Assembly (NCBI RefSeq): GCF_004000765.1
Contig: NZ_BILW01000005.1
Coordinates: 248,001 to 312,000 of the forward strand
Direction of reading: 5' to 3'
Origin: Paenibacillus chondroitinus NBRC 15376
GTDB lineage: Bacteria; Bacillota; Bacilli; Paenibacillales; NBRC-103111
DNA length: 64,000 nt
Shown: positions 17,063-24,915 of the stretch, in pieces
Layout of the letters: each line of letters starts with the position of its first letter
How positions within the stretch are numbered: the first letter of the stretch is position 1
The notes under the pieces: generated by a model
Database searches by the model: none
Told to the model about the DNA's origin: nothing
The model's input: the letters and a program-made list of their open reading frames with translations, nothing else
Translations under genes and position numbers: made by a program

Positions 17063-18280
17063 TTGTTGCAAAATCTGAGTAAACAGATTCTTGTATTTCT
17101 GTTGATTGTTCCTTTGCTTTCGGGATGCTGGGATCGCCTGGAAATTGAAGATCGTGCTGTCGTATTAGCGATTGGAATCGATGAAGCAAAGCCTGGCGAT
17201 GAGAAGGAAACCAGCAATGCAACGCATATTCTTAAACTGAATCCTAGGACGAATCAGGGATTACTCCGGATTACGGTCCAGATTGCCGTTCCCGGAAGGA
17301 TTCCGCTCGGTGCAAGCAGCCCTTCCAAAGAAAAACCTATTTGGGTACTATCCAGTGTTGGATATACCATTGAGGATTGTTTAATGAATTTACAGCAGCA
17401 GCTCGCAGATCAGTTGTTCTATGGTCATTTAAGGGTCATCGTGTTATCGGAGGCTATCGCCAAAAAAGGGATTCAGAATGAGAACGATTTCTTTCGACGT
17501 CAGTCGCAAGTTCGAAGAACTGTTTGGATGGTTGTCTCAAAAGGAGAGGCAGCAGAGATCATGCATGCCATGCCGCAATTGGAAAGGGTGCCTGCACTAT
17601 ACTTGCTCGCAACTTTAGATGATGCCAGAGAAATGGGTAAGCTGCCAAACAATATTTTAGGAGTATTTTTTAGTCAATCATCAGCGAAAGGGCAGGAAGG
17701 ATCAATTCCCTACGTGGAGTTAAAGAAGGCATCAAACATTGAAATCTCTGGTTTGGCTTATTTTCGTGACGATAAAATGGTGGGCACATCGACAGCCCTG
17801 CAGATCGGCCATTATATGTCGATTAAACAGATAAACCCTGGTGGGTTTAGTGTTATGCATGAATTACCCGGTGGCACAAGGGTTATATTCAAAGCGACAC
17901 ATCGGACATCGAGAATAACCACAACCATCCAAAATGGCAACGTACACGTCAAAATAAATTGTCAGATGGAAGGAGATTTAGAGGAAAAATCAGACGAGAA
18001 ATTCAGTATTACCGATGAAATTCTTAGAAAATTGGAGGTCAAAATTGAAAAAAATGCCAAACAAGGTTTTGAAAAATTCATTCAGCAAACCCAGATAGAT
18101 GGTAGCGATATTTTCGGTTTCGGTGAGTATGTGCGTGCTACACAGCCTGGTTATTGGAACAAGCAGGTCAAGACAAAAGAAGCGTGGCAGCGTCAGTACG
18201 CAGACATAAACATAGAAGTTAATTTGTTCGTTAAGATCAGGAGAATCGGCACAAAAAACCGATCAAGAAATTTGGGGTGA
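17063..18280 (+). CDS. Ger(x)C family germination lipoprotein
   Basis: 406 residues from TTG 17063, placed 6 bases after GGGGTG; a GTG at 17054 is possible. The lipobox LLSGC leads into CWDRLEIEDRAVVLAIGID, the signature start of GerAC/GerBC/GerKC proteins, and the length is usual. It would be the lipid-anchored C subunit of a nutrient germinant receptor in the spore inner membrane. It stands alone: the A and B subunits that normally share its operon are not beside it. Confidence 0.9.
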   Translation: MLQNLSKQILVFLLIVPLLSGCWDRLEIEDRAVVLAIGIDEAKPGDEKETSNATHILKLNPRTNQGLLRITVQIAVPGRIPLGASSPSKEKPIWVLSSVGYTIEDCLMNLQQQLADQLFYGHLRVIVLSEAIAKKGIQNENDFFRRQSQVRRTVWMVVSKGEAAEIMHAMPQLERVPALYLLATLDDAREMGKLPNNILGVFFSQSSAKGQEGSIPYVELKKASNIEISGLAYFRDDKMVGTSTALQIGHYMSIKQINPGGFSVMHELPGGTRVIFKATHRTSRITTTIQNGNVHVKINCQMEGDLEEKSDEKFSITDEILRKLEVKIEKNAKQGFEKFIQQTQIDGSDIFGFGEYVRATQPGYWNKQVKTKEAWQRQYADINIEVNLFVKIRRIGTKNRSRNLG

Positions 18281-18365
18281 TAATAGAAGGATCAATTTTA
18301 GAGGACTTTTAATTATTTGCGAAGAATAGAAATATTTGTAACAAGTAATTGAAGGGGCTGATTCG

Positions 18366-18683
18366 ATGAATTTTGTTGTTATTATGATCGTTATATTCGT
18401 TATTTTTTGTTTAATTGGCATGTTTAGCAATAAGAATAGAAGAGGTAGCTCTACCCATCATCACAATCATAACTCTAATTTCTTTAATAATAATTCTTCT
18501 GATCATGATATTAATCGTCATCATCACCATCACCACAATCATCATAACACCCATAGCCATACTCATCATGACCACCACCATAATCACCATCACCATGATC
18601 ATCATCACAATGATTCCTCCAGCGGAGGAGGAAGCGACAGTGGAGGAGGCAGTGATAGCGGAGGCGGTAGTAGTAGTGATTAA
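18366..18683 (+). CDS. His-rich membrane-anchored small protein
   Basis: 105 residues: one N-terminal membrane helix (residues 4-20), a His/Asn region (about 30-82) in which roughly half the residues are His, and a Gly-Ser-Asp repeat tail (SGGGSD units). Such a stretch can bind Zn, Ni or Cu, so metal buffering at the membrane is plausible but not shown. A strong terminator follows. The DNA repeats here are codon repeats, not a separate element. Confidence 0.7.
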   Translation: MNFVVIMIVIFVIFCLIGMFSNKNRRGSSTHHHNHNSNFFNNNSSDHDINRHHHHHHNHHNTHSHTHHDHHHNHHHHDHHHNDSSSGGGSDSGGGSDSGGGSSSD

Positions 18684-18685
18684 TT

Positions 18686-18713
18686 GAGAGAGTCGATTTG
18701 ACTCTCTTTTTTT
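18686..18713 (+). terminator. rho-independent terminator
   Basis: GAGAGAGTC pairs with GACTCTCTTT around GATTT, followed by a T run; it ends the His-rich gene. Confidence 0.85.
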
Positions 18714-18770
18714 GTTGGGGCGTGCCCAGAGGAATGTATTATCTAGTTGGTGAAAGTCCAACCAAGGGAT

Positions 18771-19000
18771 TTGAAAGCGGGCGCCGGCCAGTGAATAAAA
18801 GGGGCATTGAGCGGCCGGCAACACGGCAAACCTCACTGATTGGCAGAGGTTTCAGATTGAAGATGCGTTGTCTAGACTAAGCAAACGGGAGCGAGAGTGT
18901 TATGTGCTGGCGCATGGCGATTGCTCTTCGTTTAGTGATGCGGGCTCAGAAAAAAATATCAGAGGACTTGCAGAACAGCCTATTTCTTGTAGGATAGGTT
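18771..19000 (+). pseudogene. remnant of the phage sigma-like regulator gene
   Basis: Closely matches the 3' two-thirds of the intact gene at 58024-58578, starting at AGCGGGCGCCGGCCAG and ending at its terminal hairpin. Two internal deletions are visible. One removes about 80 bases before TGATTGGCAGAGG. The other joins TTTAGTGA to GCGGGCTCAG at a short GTGA repeat, which removes the helix-turn-helix region. No frame survives. It shows that a relative of the 28-kb prophage once occupied this locus. Confidence 0.85.
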
Positions 19001-19086
19001 TTTAATTTCTTTAGTATATAAATGTACGCTCCATGCTACAATCATAAATATAAGGTAGGAATTGGTATTAATACTAGGAGATTATT

Positions 19087-19347
19087 ATGAATTATTTATT
19101 GATATTTGTAATTATATATGTAGCTATCTTTACTAGAAATTATCTATCTAAGATTTTCTCTCAAAATATCTCTGTGAAATATTTAATAATTAGTTCCTTA
19201 GTGCAGGTAGTAATACTTGGACCAACGATATTTATTATAAAGGAGTTTAACTTTTCAAACTTTTTGGCTTATACGTTTTTTGGTGTTAGTTTGATTGTGA
19301 CTCTATTTGTAGATAGTAAAATAGAAAAACTTTATTTACAAGAATAG
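19087..19347 (+). CDS. small membrane protein (cargo of the prophage remnant)
   Basis: 86 residues with three hydrophobic segments and few charged residues; AGGAG precedes the ATG. AT-rich compared with the core genes to the left, as expected for acquired DNA. Unknown family. It pairs with the next gene (24 bases on). The two genes lie between two copies of the sigma-like gene's terminal hairpin (18977 and 19686). Confidence 0.55.
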   Translation: MNYLLIFVIIYVAIFTRNYLSKIFSQNISVKYLIISSLVQVVILGPTIFIIKEFNFSNFLAYTFFGVSLIVTLFVDSKIEKLYLQE

Positions 19348-19370
19348 AATCAATTTCAGGGAGGTACAGA

Positions 19371-19682
19371 TTGTTTAAAAGAGGTGTGTTAAGAATTAAC
19401 ACGAAAATATTAATTGTTTTTTTAGTAATTATATTGGCAATTTTTTATTTCTATTTTTTGCATCAACATAATAGTTATGAGCATAAAGCATTGAATTACA
19501 TGAAGGAAATTGATACAACTCAAACCTATAAATATTTAGGAAAATCTGATGAGGACTGTAAGATGATGCAAGGATGTACAATTGAAGTATATCTTGAGGG
19601 GAAAATAACAGGAGAAAGTGTAACCATTTTATTTATTAACGGTAGACTTGCTCCGCTTGCAAAAACTCAGGAAACAAAATAA
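19371..19682 (+). CDS. membrane-anchored small protein (cargo)
   Basis: 103 residues from a TTG with GGGAGG 6 bases upstream. One membrane helix (about residues 10-30), then an extracytoplasmic domain with two Cys (CKMMQGC), possibly a disulfide. No known family. Likely co-transcribed with 19087 and ended by the hairpin at 19686. Confidence 0.6.
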   Translation: MFKRGVLRINTKILIVFLVIILAIFYFYFLHQHNSYEHKALNYMKEIDTTQTYKYLGKSDEDCKMMQGCTIEVYLEGKITGESVTILFINGRLAPLAKTQETK

Positions 19683-19685
19683 AGC

Positions 19686-19707
19686 AGCCTATTCCTTGTG
19701 GAATAGG
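19686..19707 (+). repeat. second copy of the sigma-like gene 3' hairpin
   Basis: AGCCTATTCC-TTGT-GGAATAGG, a perfect-stem version of the hairpin at 18977-18998 (remnant) and 58558-58579 (intact gene). Followed by TTTCTC; it probably terminates the 19087-19682 gene pair. Confidence 0.75.
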
Positions 19708-19726
19708 CTGTTTCTCAATATTAACG

Positions 19727-20281
19727 TTATTGTAATAAAGAGGAGATTAAGACTATGGCAATACATATTCCGAATACGATAAGAAGTGCTTTCCACTTTT
19801 TTGTTTCTGTAGTTCGGAAATATGAAGTCACTGATTCACGGCATAGATAAAATAGTAGAAAGCCATCAAAGGCAGAGCGTACACCATTTTTCAGATAATA
19901 ACTTGTTACATTTTGTGAACTAACATCACCATACTGTTCAACTAGTGAGGGTATAGAAAGCATTGCATTCATATTTCTTGTGATTTCATAAGCAAAATAA
20001 AATAACGCGAGCCACCAACCCCACTTCTTACCAAGGAACATTCCAACTGCTGTTGCAAGACTAAGAACTCCTAAAAATGTGACTGCTGCTTGAAAGAAGT
20101 AGCTCGATACTCCAATTAATGAAGATACATCATCCAGCCTGCTAAAAAATGCAATCTGTGCAACTAGAACTATAACAGCTGCAATGGCGATCCAAATAGC
20201 TAGTAAAGTAATACCAATTGGTCGATCATATGAATACTCCATAATTTCTTCTTTGTTTAACTTCGGTGCAAAATAAGACAA
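19727..20281 (-). CDS. membrane protein (cargo)
   Basis: 184 residues from TTG 20281, chosen because a perfect AGGAGG lies 7 bases upstream; longer starts exist but lack one. Four hydrophobic segments, with the motif FLGKKWGWWLALFYFAYE in the middle. No recognised family. Opposite in direction to its neighbours, and flanked by copies of the sigma-gene 3' end (19686 and 20377). Confidence 0.6.
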   Translation of the reverse strand: MSYFAPKLNKEEIMEYSYDRPIGITLLAIWIAIAAVIVLVAQIAFFSRLDDVSSLIGVSSYFFQAAVTFLGVLSLATAVGMFLGKKWGWWLALFYFAYEITRNMNAMLSIPSLVEQYGDVSSQNVTSYYLKNGVRSAFDGFLLFYLCRESVTSYFRTTETKKWKALLIVFGICIAIVLISSLLQ

Positions 20282-20376
20282 ATCTGTTCCTCCTAGAATA
20301 ATATTTTTCATTGTATCATTAACACTAAAATGTAACAATGTGGGAATTTTAATATAGTAAGATCTGAGTAACATTT

Positions 20377-20415
20377 TATTACTTGTGGGATAAGTTCTTT
20401 GTGTAATTTTAATCT
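20377..20415 (+). repeat. third, longer copy of the sigma-like gene 3' end
   Basis: TTGTGGGATAAGTTCTTT and the following GTGTAATTTTAATC match the intact region 58569-58600 (TTGTGGGATAGGTTCTTT, then ATGTAAATTTAATC). The match covers stop codon, hairpin arm and downstream flank, so it is unlikely to be a chance terminator. It lies upstream of the next cargo gene. Confidence 0.65.
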
Positions 20416-20501
20416 TACTAAATTCCGTTATGTGATACGATAGATGTTAGATATTTTGGCAGTTTTCAATAAGTTAAATATTAATAAAAAGCAAAGGAAA
20501 G

Positions 20502-21218
20502 ATGATTTTGAACCTTAAAAAAAATACTATTATATCCTCAATTACATTAGCGTTTATTCTTGGTGGCTCAATTGGTGTTAGGGCAGATTCAGTATTGGAG
20601 TCGATTTCTGCATATCTAGATCATAGTTTTAAAATAAATTTGTATGGAACAGATTTTGCATTAAAGGATTCAGAAGGTAACAAATTAGAGGCAATAAACT
20701 ATAATGGAAGCACATACCTACCACTTCGATCTGTAGCAGAAGCTACAGGTATGAAAGTAAGGTGGGACGAGGTAGAGAGAACAGCAACGTTAGAAAAGAA
20801 TCCAATTGTACTTGCTAATTTAACAGCCACAAGTGGAGTTAAAATTAGTGTCGATGGGCTGTGGAGTCCATCTTATATTACAGAGCTTAAGAAAATTTAT
20901 AGCAACTGGTATATGGGAGTTCTATTTGAGACTACACCAAATGATGATAAAAATTTTAAAGATGTTATTGCAATGAAAACTAAAGAAATTAAGAGTTATT
21001 CAAATATCATTGAAATGAAGGACATGAATATTGGAGATTTAAAAGGGACTTATATTGATTTTGAAGAACCGGATTCTCGTAGTAAGGTGGTTTACTTAGA
21101 AAGCAATAATTCAAAGGAATATTTCACAGTACAGGTATTTGTTGCAAAAAGTAAATACAGCGATGAGAACAAAGATGCTTTTGATAAAGTTATATCAACA
21201 TTTGAAAGATATAGATAG
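20502..21218 (+). CDS. secreted protein with copper amine oxidase N-terminal (stalk) domain
   Basis: 238 residues: a signal peptide (to about residue 28, GVRADS), then a stalk domain with the typical INYNGSTYLPLRSVAEATGMKVRWDE block and TATLEKN end, then a domain of ~120 residues that I do not recognise. The stalk domain is common in secreted proteins of Paenibacillus and is not itself an oxidase. It sits in the cargo zone of the prophage remnant. Confidence 0.7.
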   Translation: MILNLKKNTIISSITLAFILGGSIGVRADSVLESISAYLDHSFKINLYGTDFALKDSEGNKLEAINYNGSTYLPLRSVAEATGMKVRWDEVERTATLEKNPIVLANLTATSGVKISVDGLWSPSYITELKKIYSNWYMGVLFETTPNDDKNFKDVIAMKTKEIKSYSNIIEMKDMNIGDLKGTYIDFEEPDSRSKVVYLESNNSKEYFTVQVFVAKSKYSDENKDAFDKVISTFERYR

Positions 21219-21285
21219 TTTGATAGTTTTGTTTGGAATAAATTATTTATGGTGAACCCTTAAAATTTTGAAGGAGGATCTGTTG

Positions 21286-21579
21286 ATGGTGAAAATTCAG
21301 TTGAGTGACATCACTTTTATAAACAAAGACAAAATTAAGTATCTAACTGGTAATAAAGAAGAAGAGATTGTATTCCAGGAATGTTATGATAACTATGTTA
21401 AAAAGAACTCAAACGGAGTGAGTAAATGTGTCGGAGTAAGAGATATTACGGCAAATCCTCCTTTTATTGGATTGTATAGTGATCCTCCATTAAAAATATT
21501 GTTTGAATCAGAAGAGGAATTTGCGGACTTTAGAAATAAAATTCATAATTTTGATTGGTTAACTCTAGATTTAAGTTAG
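21286..21579 (+). CDS. hypothetical protein (cargo)
   Basis: 97 residues from ATG 21286 with AGGAGG 8 bases upstream. A soluble acidic protein ending in EEFADFRNKIHNFDWLTLDLS; no recognised family. A terminator follows. It lies between the stalk-domain gene and the ParB-methyltransferase remnant. Confidence 0.6.
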   Translation: MVKIQLSDITFINKDKIKYLTGNKEEEIVFQECYDNYVKKNSNGVSKCVGVRDITANPPFIGLYSDPPLKILFESEEEFADFRNKIHNFDWLTLDLS

Positions 21580-21599
21580 GTATAAATCTAATTATTTTT

Positions 21600-21627
21600 A
21601 AAGAGTCGCTGACATGCGGCTCTTTTT
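21600..21627 (+). terminator. rho-independent terminator
   Basis: AAAGAGTCGC pairs with GCGGCTCTTT across TGACAT, followed by TT; it ends the 21286 gene. Confidence 0.8.
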
Positions 21628-21739
21628 GTCGTACAAGTGCTACCGAGAAATGAAGGGATTAATAATATGAACTTAGAAGCGTCCTAAGTGGTGCTTATCT
21701 TTATAACTAAAATCCGACATAACATAAGGGGGAATTAAT

Positions 21740-22007
21740 TTGAGAATCGAAACTATACAAATTGAACATATAAATGCAAATGGCTGGAACCCAAACGAAA
21801 TGGACGATCATATCTTCAGAGCTTTAGTTGAAAGTATCCGGAAACACGGTGTGCTGCAGCGAATCTACACTTATGACTTGTGAACAGATGGACAGGACGT
21901 GCAGGACATTGGAGTTGGACCCAGTCTTCTGCGATTTAATTAAGAAGCGGTTTTATGAGTGGGCGGGGATTGAACCAGTTCTTTTAGTTCGGTCTGCAGT
22001 TTCTTAA
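21740..22007 (+). pseudogene. internally deleted ParB-DNA methyltransferase remnant
   Basis: The first ~125 bases match the 5' end of the intact gene at 59717 (same upstream ATAACATAAGGGGGAA leader, then MRIETI and WNPNEMD-like coding). The last ~140 bases match its 3' end, including the same final codons for FYEWAGIEPVLLV. About 1 kb is missing between them. The join falls at CTGCAGC, where both parental sequences share GCAGC. The result runs into a stop after the junction and cannot make an enzyme. Confidence 0.9.
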
Positions 22008-22140
22008 ATAATAAGGAACTACAAAATTATACCTAAAGATTTTATTATATGGTAGTATTTAGTGGGATGGAAAGGGACTTTCTCCATTTTTAAACTAGTA
22101 CTGAATTTTAATATTTTCATAACTGGGGGTAAATTTATTC

Positions 22141-23679
22141 ATGCGATTAAAAACAAAGATTATAAAACCTTTATTTGTCTCGGTACTTGTTTTCACTTTT
22201 TCTGGAGGTAGTTTGGTTAGCGCTGATTCTCAATCATCAGAAAATGATGTTAAAGTTGGCTGGGCAGGAATTGGCGCTTTTAACCTAGCAGTCAAACAAG
22301 ATGGTACAGTTTGGGCATGGAGTGGAAACAGTGATTCAAGGCCAACATCTAATTTAGAAGATGTAGATAATCCAGCTATTATTAAGGTTCCCAAACAAGT
22401 TAAAGGGATCTCGGATGTCACTGCAGTCGCCTCAGGCCATGGATTTTCTTTAGCTTTGAAGAAAGATGGTACTGTGTGGGGTTGGGGTGGCAATGGTGAT
22501 GGTCAACTAGGCGATGGAACCCAATCTGTTTTTGATCCAAAAACCTATAAAACAATAAAAAGTGCGGATAAGGGTATACCAGTCCAAGCAAAAGGCCTAT
22601 CTAATGTGGTTGCTATCGCAGCAGATTGGAACACAAGTTATGCAGTTAAAAATGATGGTACACTTTGGGCCTGGGGAGGCATCTATTATCGTAAAGCTGA
22701 TGGAAGTGTTGCCAATTACATTGTCCCGACCCAGCTTAAAAAGTTCTCAGATATAGCTTCTGTCTCACTAGGTTGGGGAAATATGGTTGCGTTAAAGAAA
22801 GATGGCACCGTATGGATGCCATCACATGGAAATGTTGTTCAAGTCGAAGGACTTAGTGACATTATAGAAATTGCAGCTGGAGGACAATATTCGTATGGCC
22901 TTAAGAAAGATGGGAAGGTTTGGTTTTGGGGCTCAAATGGGGAGAGTGGGGCAGTAGTTGGTGGGAAAGATACTGCTGATCATTCAAAACCACAATTACT
23001 TGAAGGAATTGAGGATGTCGTCTCTGTACAAGCAAGTGCAGGGGGGCCACTTCTCTTGAAAAGTGATGGAACAGTCTGGGCTAGTGGAACAAACACAGGT
23101 GGGCAGCTAGGAATAGGCTCTTATGAAGATAGTATTGTACCTGTTCAAGTGAAGGGTTTAACAAGAATAAAAAAAATTGCAGCCTCTGGAACTGAATTTA
23201 AATCGATGGCTATAAAAGCAGACCATACACTCTGGTCTTGGGGAAATGGTTATGTTGGAGATGGAACGAAATGGTATAGGACTGTACCAGTATGGATAAA
23301 AAGTTATGATTCTGAAGTATTACCAGAAGATCAAATAATGGTGAACCTGGATAATAAAGAATTAGAGTTTGATCAACCACCTACTATTGTCAAAGGTCAT
23401 ACAATGGTGCCTTTGCGAAAAATCTTTGAGGCACTTGGGGCTGATATTCAGTGGGATAAGGATACACTAACTGCAACAGCCACGAAAGGGCAAACAGTCA
23501 TAAAACTAACAGTAGGTAGCAATGTTGCATACATAAATGGAGTTAGCACGATACTAGACTCAGAACCCTTAATTATTGAGGGAAGGACTTTAGTCCCCGC
23601 TAGGTTTATAGTTGAATCTTTTGGAGCCAAGGTTAGTTGGGAAGAAAATTCAAAGACGGTTTTTATTAAAACAAAATAA
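22141..23679 (+). CDS. secreted RCC1-repeat protein with C-terminal stalk domain
   Basis: 512 residues. Signal peptide to about residue 28 (SLVSADS). Six or seven RCC1-type repeats follow (LKKDGTVWGWGGNGDGQLGDG is one of the clearest), predicted to form a beta-propeller. A copper amine oxidase N-terminal-like domain fills the last ~115 residues (KGHTMVPLRKIFEALGADIQW). Such proteins are exported and often wall-associated in Paenibacillus. Location between two phage remnants suggests lysogenic cargo, though later insertion is possible. Confidence 0.8.
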   Translation: MRLKTKIIKPLFVSVLVFTFSGGSLVSADSQSSENDVKVGWAGIGAFNLAVKQDGTVWAWSGNSDSRPTSNLEDVDNPAIIKVPKQVKGISDVTAVASGHGFSLALKKDGTVWGWGGNGDGQLGDGTQSVFDPKTYKTIKSADKGIPVQAKGLSNVVAIAADWNTSYAVKNDGTLWAWGGIYYRKADGSVANYIVPTQLKKFSDIASVSLGWGNMVALKKDGTVWMPSHGNVVQVEGLSDIIEIAAGGQYSYGLKKDGKVWFWGSNGESGAVVGGKDTADHSKPQLLEGIEDVVSVQASAGGPLLLKSDGTVWASGTNTGGQLGIGSYEDSIVPVQVKGLTRIKKIAASGTEFKSMAIKADHTLWSWGNGYVGDGTKWYRTVPVWIKSYDSEVLPEDQIMVNLDNKELEFDQPPTIVKGHTMVPLRKIFEALGADIQWDKDTLTATATKGQTVIKLTVGSNVAYINGVSTILDSEPLIIEGRTLVPARFIVESFGAKVSWEENSKTVFIKTK

Positions 23680-23739
23680 AACATATTAGAAAGACAATAT
23701 TTATTCAAAAGTTATTCCATTATATGCATGATTGAAACA

Positions 23740-23764
23740 CCGCCTTTTCAAAAGGCGGCTTTTT
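23740..23764. terminator. rho-independent terminator
   Basis: CCGCCTTTT-CA-AAAAGGCGG followed by CTTTTT; a strong stem after the RCC1 gene. Confidence 0.85.
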
Positions 23765-23789
23765 ATGTTGAATACTTTCTAAATAAAAT

Positions 23790-23997
23790 GAGGGACTCTC
23801 TAACGCCCTCCTTTGGCACCGCAACACTCCCTTTTGCCGTGGCCACGGTTGTACGAACGCATGATCTCTGTTTCGTTTTAATGGATGATAGGAGTGTTCG
23901 CAATTGAAAGATGAAAATACGAACAAAGAAAATGAAGAGTTGTTATTTAAGCATGAGTTAGCATTAAAAGAAGGTATCATGGAATCAAAGTCAAAAT
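23790..23997 (+). pseudogene. remnant of the pre-terS leader and small ORF
   Basis: Matches the region 62494-62710 of the intact prophage: the hairpin GAGGG/CCCTC with TCTCTAACG loop, the palindrome CCGTGGCCACGG (23837-23848), the GGAGTGTTCGCAATTG start site, and ~30 codons of the small gene (KDENTNKENEELLFKHELALKEGI). The match stops near 23997, where a piece of immA on the other strand begins. Confidence 0.85.
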
Positions 23998-24109
23998 TGC
24001 TGCAATCATTTCTAATATTAATGTCTGAGGCATAGTACACATCATTTTCTCGATATTGTGTATTTATCCAAATTTCTAGCTCTGTTTGCTTATAGAGTGT
24101 AAAGTCCAT
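23998..24109 (-). pseudogene. 5' fragment of an immA/irrE-like gene
   Basis: Reading leftward from ATG 24109: MDFTLYKQTELEIWINTQYR and then YYASDINI match the start of the intact immA at 30466 (MDLSFYKPTELEKWLEKEYR, EYASDMDL). Only ~35 codons survive before the join with the pre-terS remnant; the HEXXH protease site is gone. Confidence 0.8.
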
Positions 24110-24151
24110 CTATTTTCCTAAGTACTTTAATAGTCATTTAGTCACGAATAG

Positions 24152-24165
24152 GAAACGTGCGTTCG
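24152..24165 (-). promoter_or_regulatory. LexA box upstream of the immA fragment
   Basis: On the minus strand CGAACGCACGTTTC, a full match to the Bacillus consensus CGAACRNRYGTTYC as I recall it. The intact immA has a box in the equivalent place (30512-30525). Confidence 0.65.
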
Positions 24166-24274
24166 TATTCTATTCTATCAGATCATTTGAGAATATTTTT
24201 AGTTTTCTGTAGATGGAATATTATAGAATGAGTTGTAATTAGTTCGAAATCCTACCATATTAAGGAATTGTATT

Positions 24275-24448
24275 ATGAACTTCATTGGGAATTGGCTTAG
24301 TGTTATTAGAAATTGCAGTTATGACAAAACCTACAAGATGGCATGGGCTAAGGCTATTACTGAAATTTCACTAGAATTGGATTACGGTGATAGTGCTGAC
24401 AAACTTATATTGCCCATCAAAATGTTCCCCGCTGGCTCTACTGGCTAG
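24275..24448 (+). pseudogene. 57-residue fragment, possibly the start of an HNH-type nuclease gene
   Basis: A short ORF with MNFIGNWLSVIRN then DKTYKMAWAKAITEISLEL. The TYKMAWAK segment recalls the N-terminus of a family of HNH restriction-like endonucleases, which is a memory-based link. If so, the nuclease part is missing, and the ORF runs straight into a terminator hairpin. It may also be a small independent gene; no good ribosome site is visible. Confidence 0.35.
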
Positions 24449-24459
24449 TGGGGATTTTT
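24427..24459 (+). terminator. rho-independent terminator
   Basis: CCCCGCTGGC pairs with GGCTAGTGGGG (two mismatches), then ATTTTTG. It overlaps the end of the 57-residue ORF and insulates the next promoter. Confidence 0.7.
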
Positions 24460-24476
24460 GTATTTATAAAAATCGC

Positions 24477-24529
24477 TTGCATAGCGAATACGTGTTCGGT
24501 ATATAATATAAAACACAAACAAACGTTCC
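24477..24529 (+). promoter_or_regulatory. SOS promoter with two LexA boxes (operon 2)
   Basis: -35 TTGCAT (24477-24482), -10 TATAAT (24502-24507), and between them the box CGAATACGTGTTCG (24485-24498), the same as in operon 1. A second box, CAAACAAACGTTCC (24516-24529), has two mismatches to CGAAC-N4-GTTCG. Confidence 0.8.
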
Positions 24530-24546
24530 TATTTTGAGGTGATTAA

Positions 24547-24915
24547 ATGAGTGTCATGCCAAATGTTGAGACTGACGAGGATGTTCAATTAATCAAAGAG
24601 TTTACACTGCTTCCTATATTGCTCGATATGTTGTCGAGGGATTGTGAAGAACTCAGGGTTCACAAAGACAAAATTATTTATGGTCATATTCTGTTTTACC
24701 TAAAAGAAGTCGAGAACACTATTTATCCAGCAATCCAAAGTATTAAGAGTAAAATGAAAAAGCGTGATATTAAGGTGTTGAATACATCGATGACTCCTTT
24801 AGGCATTAACGTTGAATATAAAGTTCGTGGTTACGTCCATCATTTCACAATGCTCAGAAGTTTGATTAAAGCTGAACTCATGACAACTTTAATGAGAATG
24901 CGGAGGTCATTGTAA
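24547..24915 (+). CDS. UvrX-operon protein, first gene (paralogue of 1612)
   Basis: 122 residues, with the same blocks as the 1612 protein: FTLLPILLDMLSRD, HILFYLKEVENTIYP, MKKRDIKVLN and VEYKVRGYVHHFTMLRSLI. Helical, unknown function. GAGGTG lies 7 bases before the ATG, and its stop overlaps the polymerase ATG (TAATG). Conservation of this gene in both operons suggests it matters for polymerase function. Confidence 0.8.
   Translation: MSVMPNVETDEDVQLIKEFTLLPILLDMLSRDCEELRVHKDKIIYGHILFYLKEVENTIYPAIQSIKSKMKKRDIKVLNTSMTPLGINVEYKVRGYVHHFTMLRSLIKAELMTTLMRMRRSL

Noticed and set aside
18450..18670. CRISPR-like or satellite repeat
   Set aside because: The repetition comes from runs of His and Gly-Ser codons inside one reading frame; there are no regular repeats with unique spacers.
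18411..18836. Long leftward ORF over the His-rich gene
   Set aside because: Its Met/Val/Ile-rich product is just the antisense reading of CAT/CAC codons, and it has no ribosome site; the rightward gene has both a ribosome site and a terminator.
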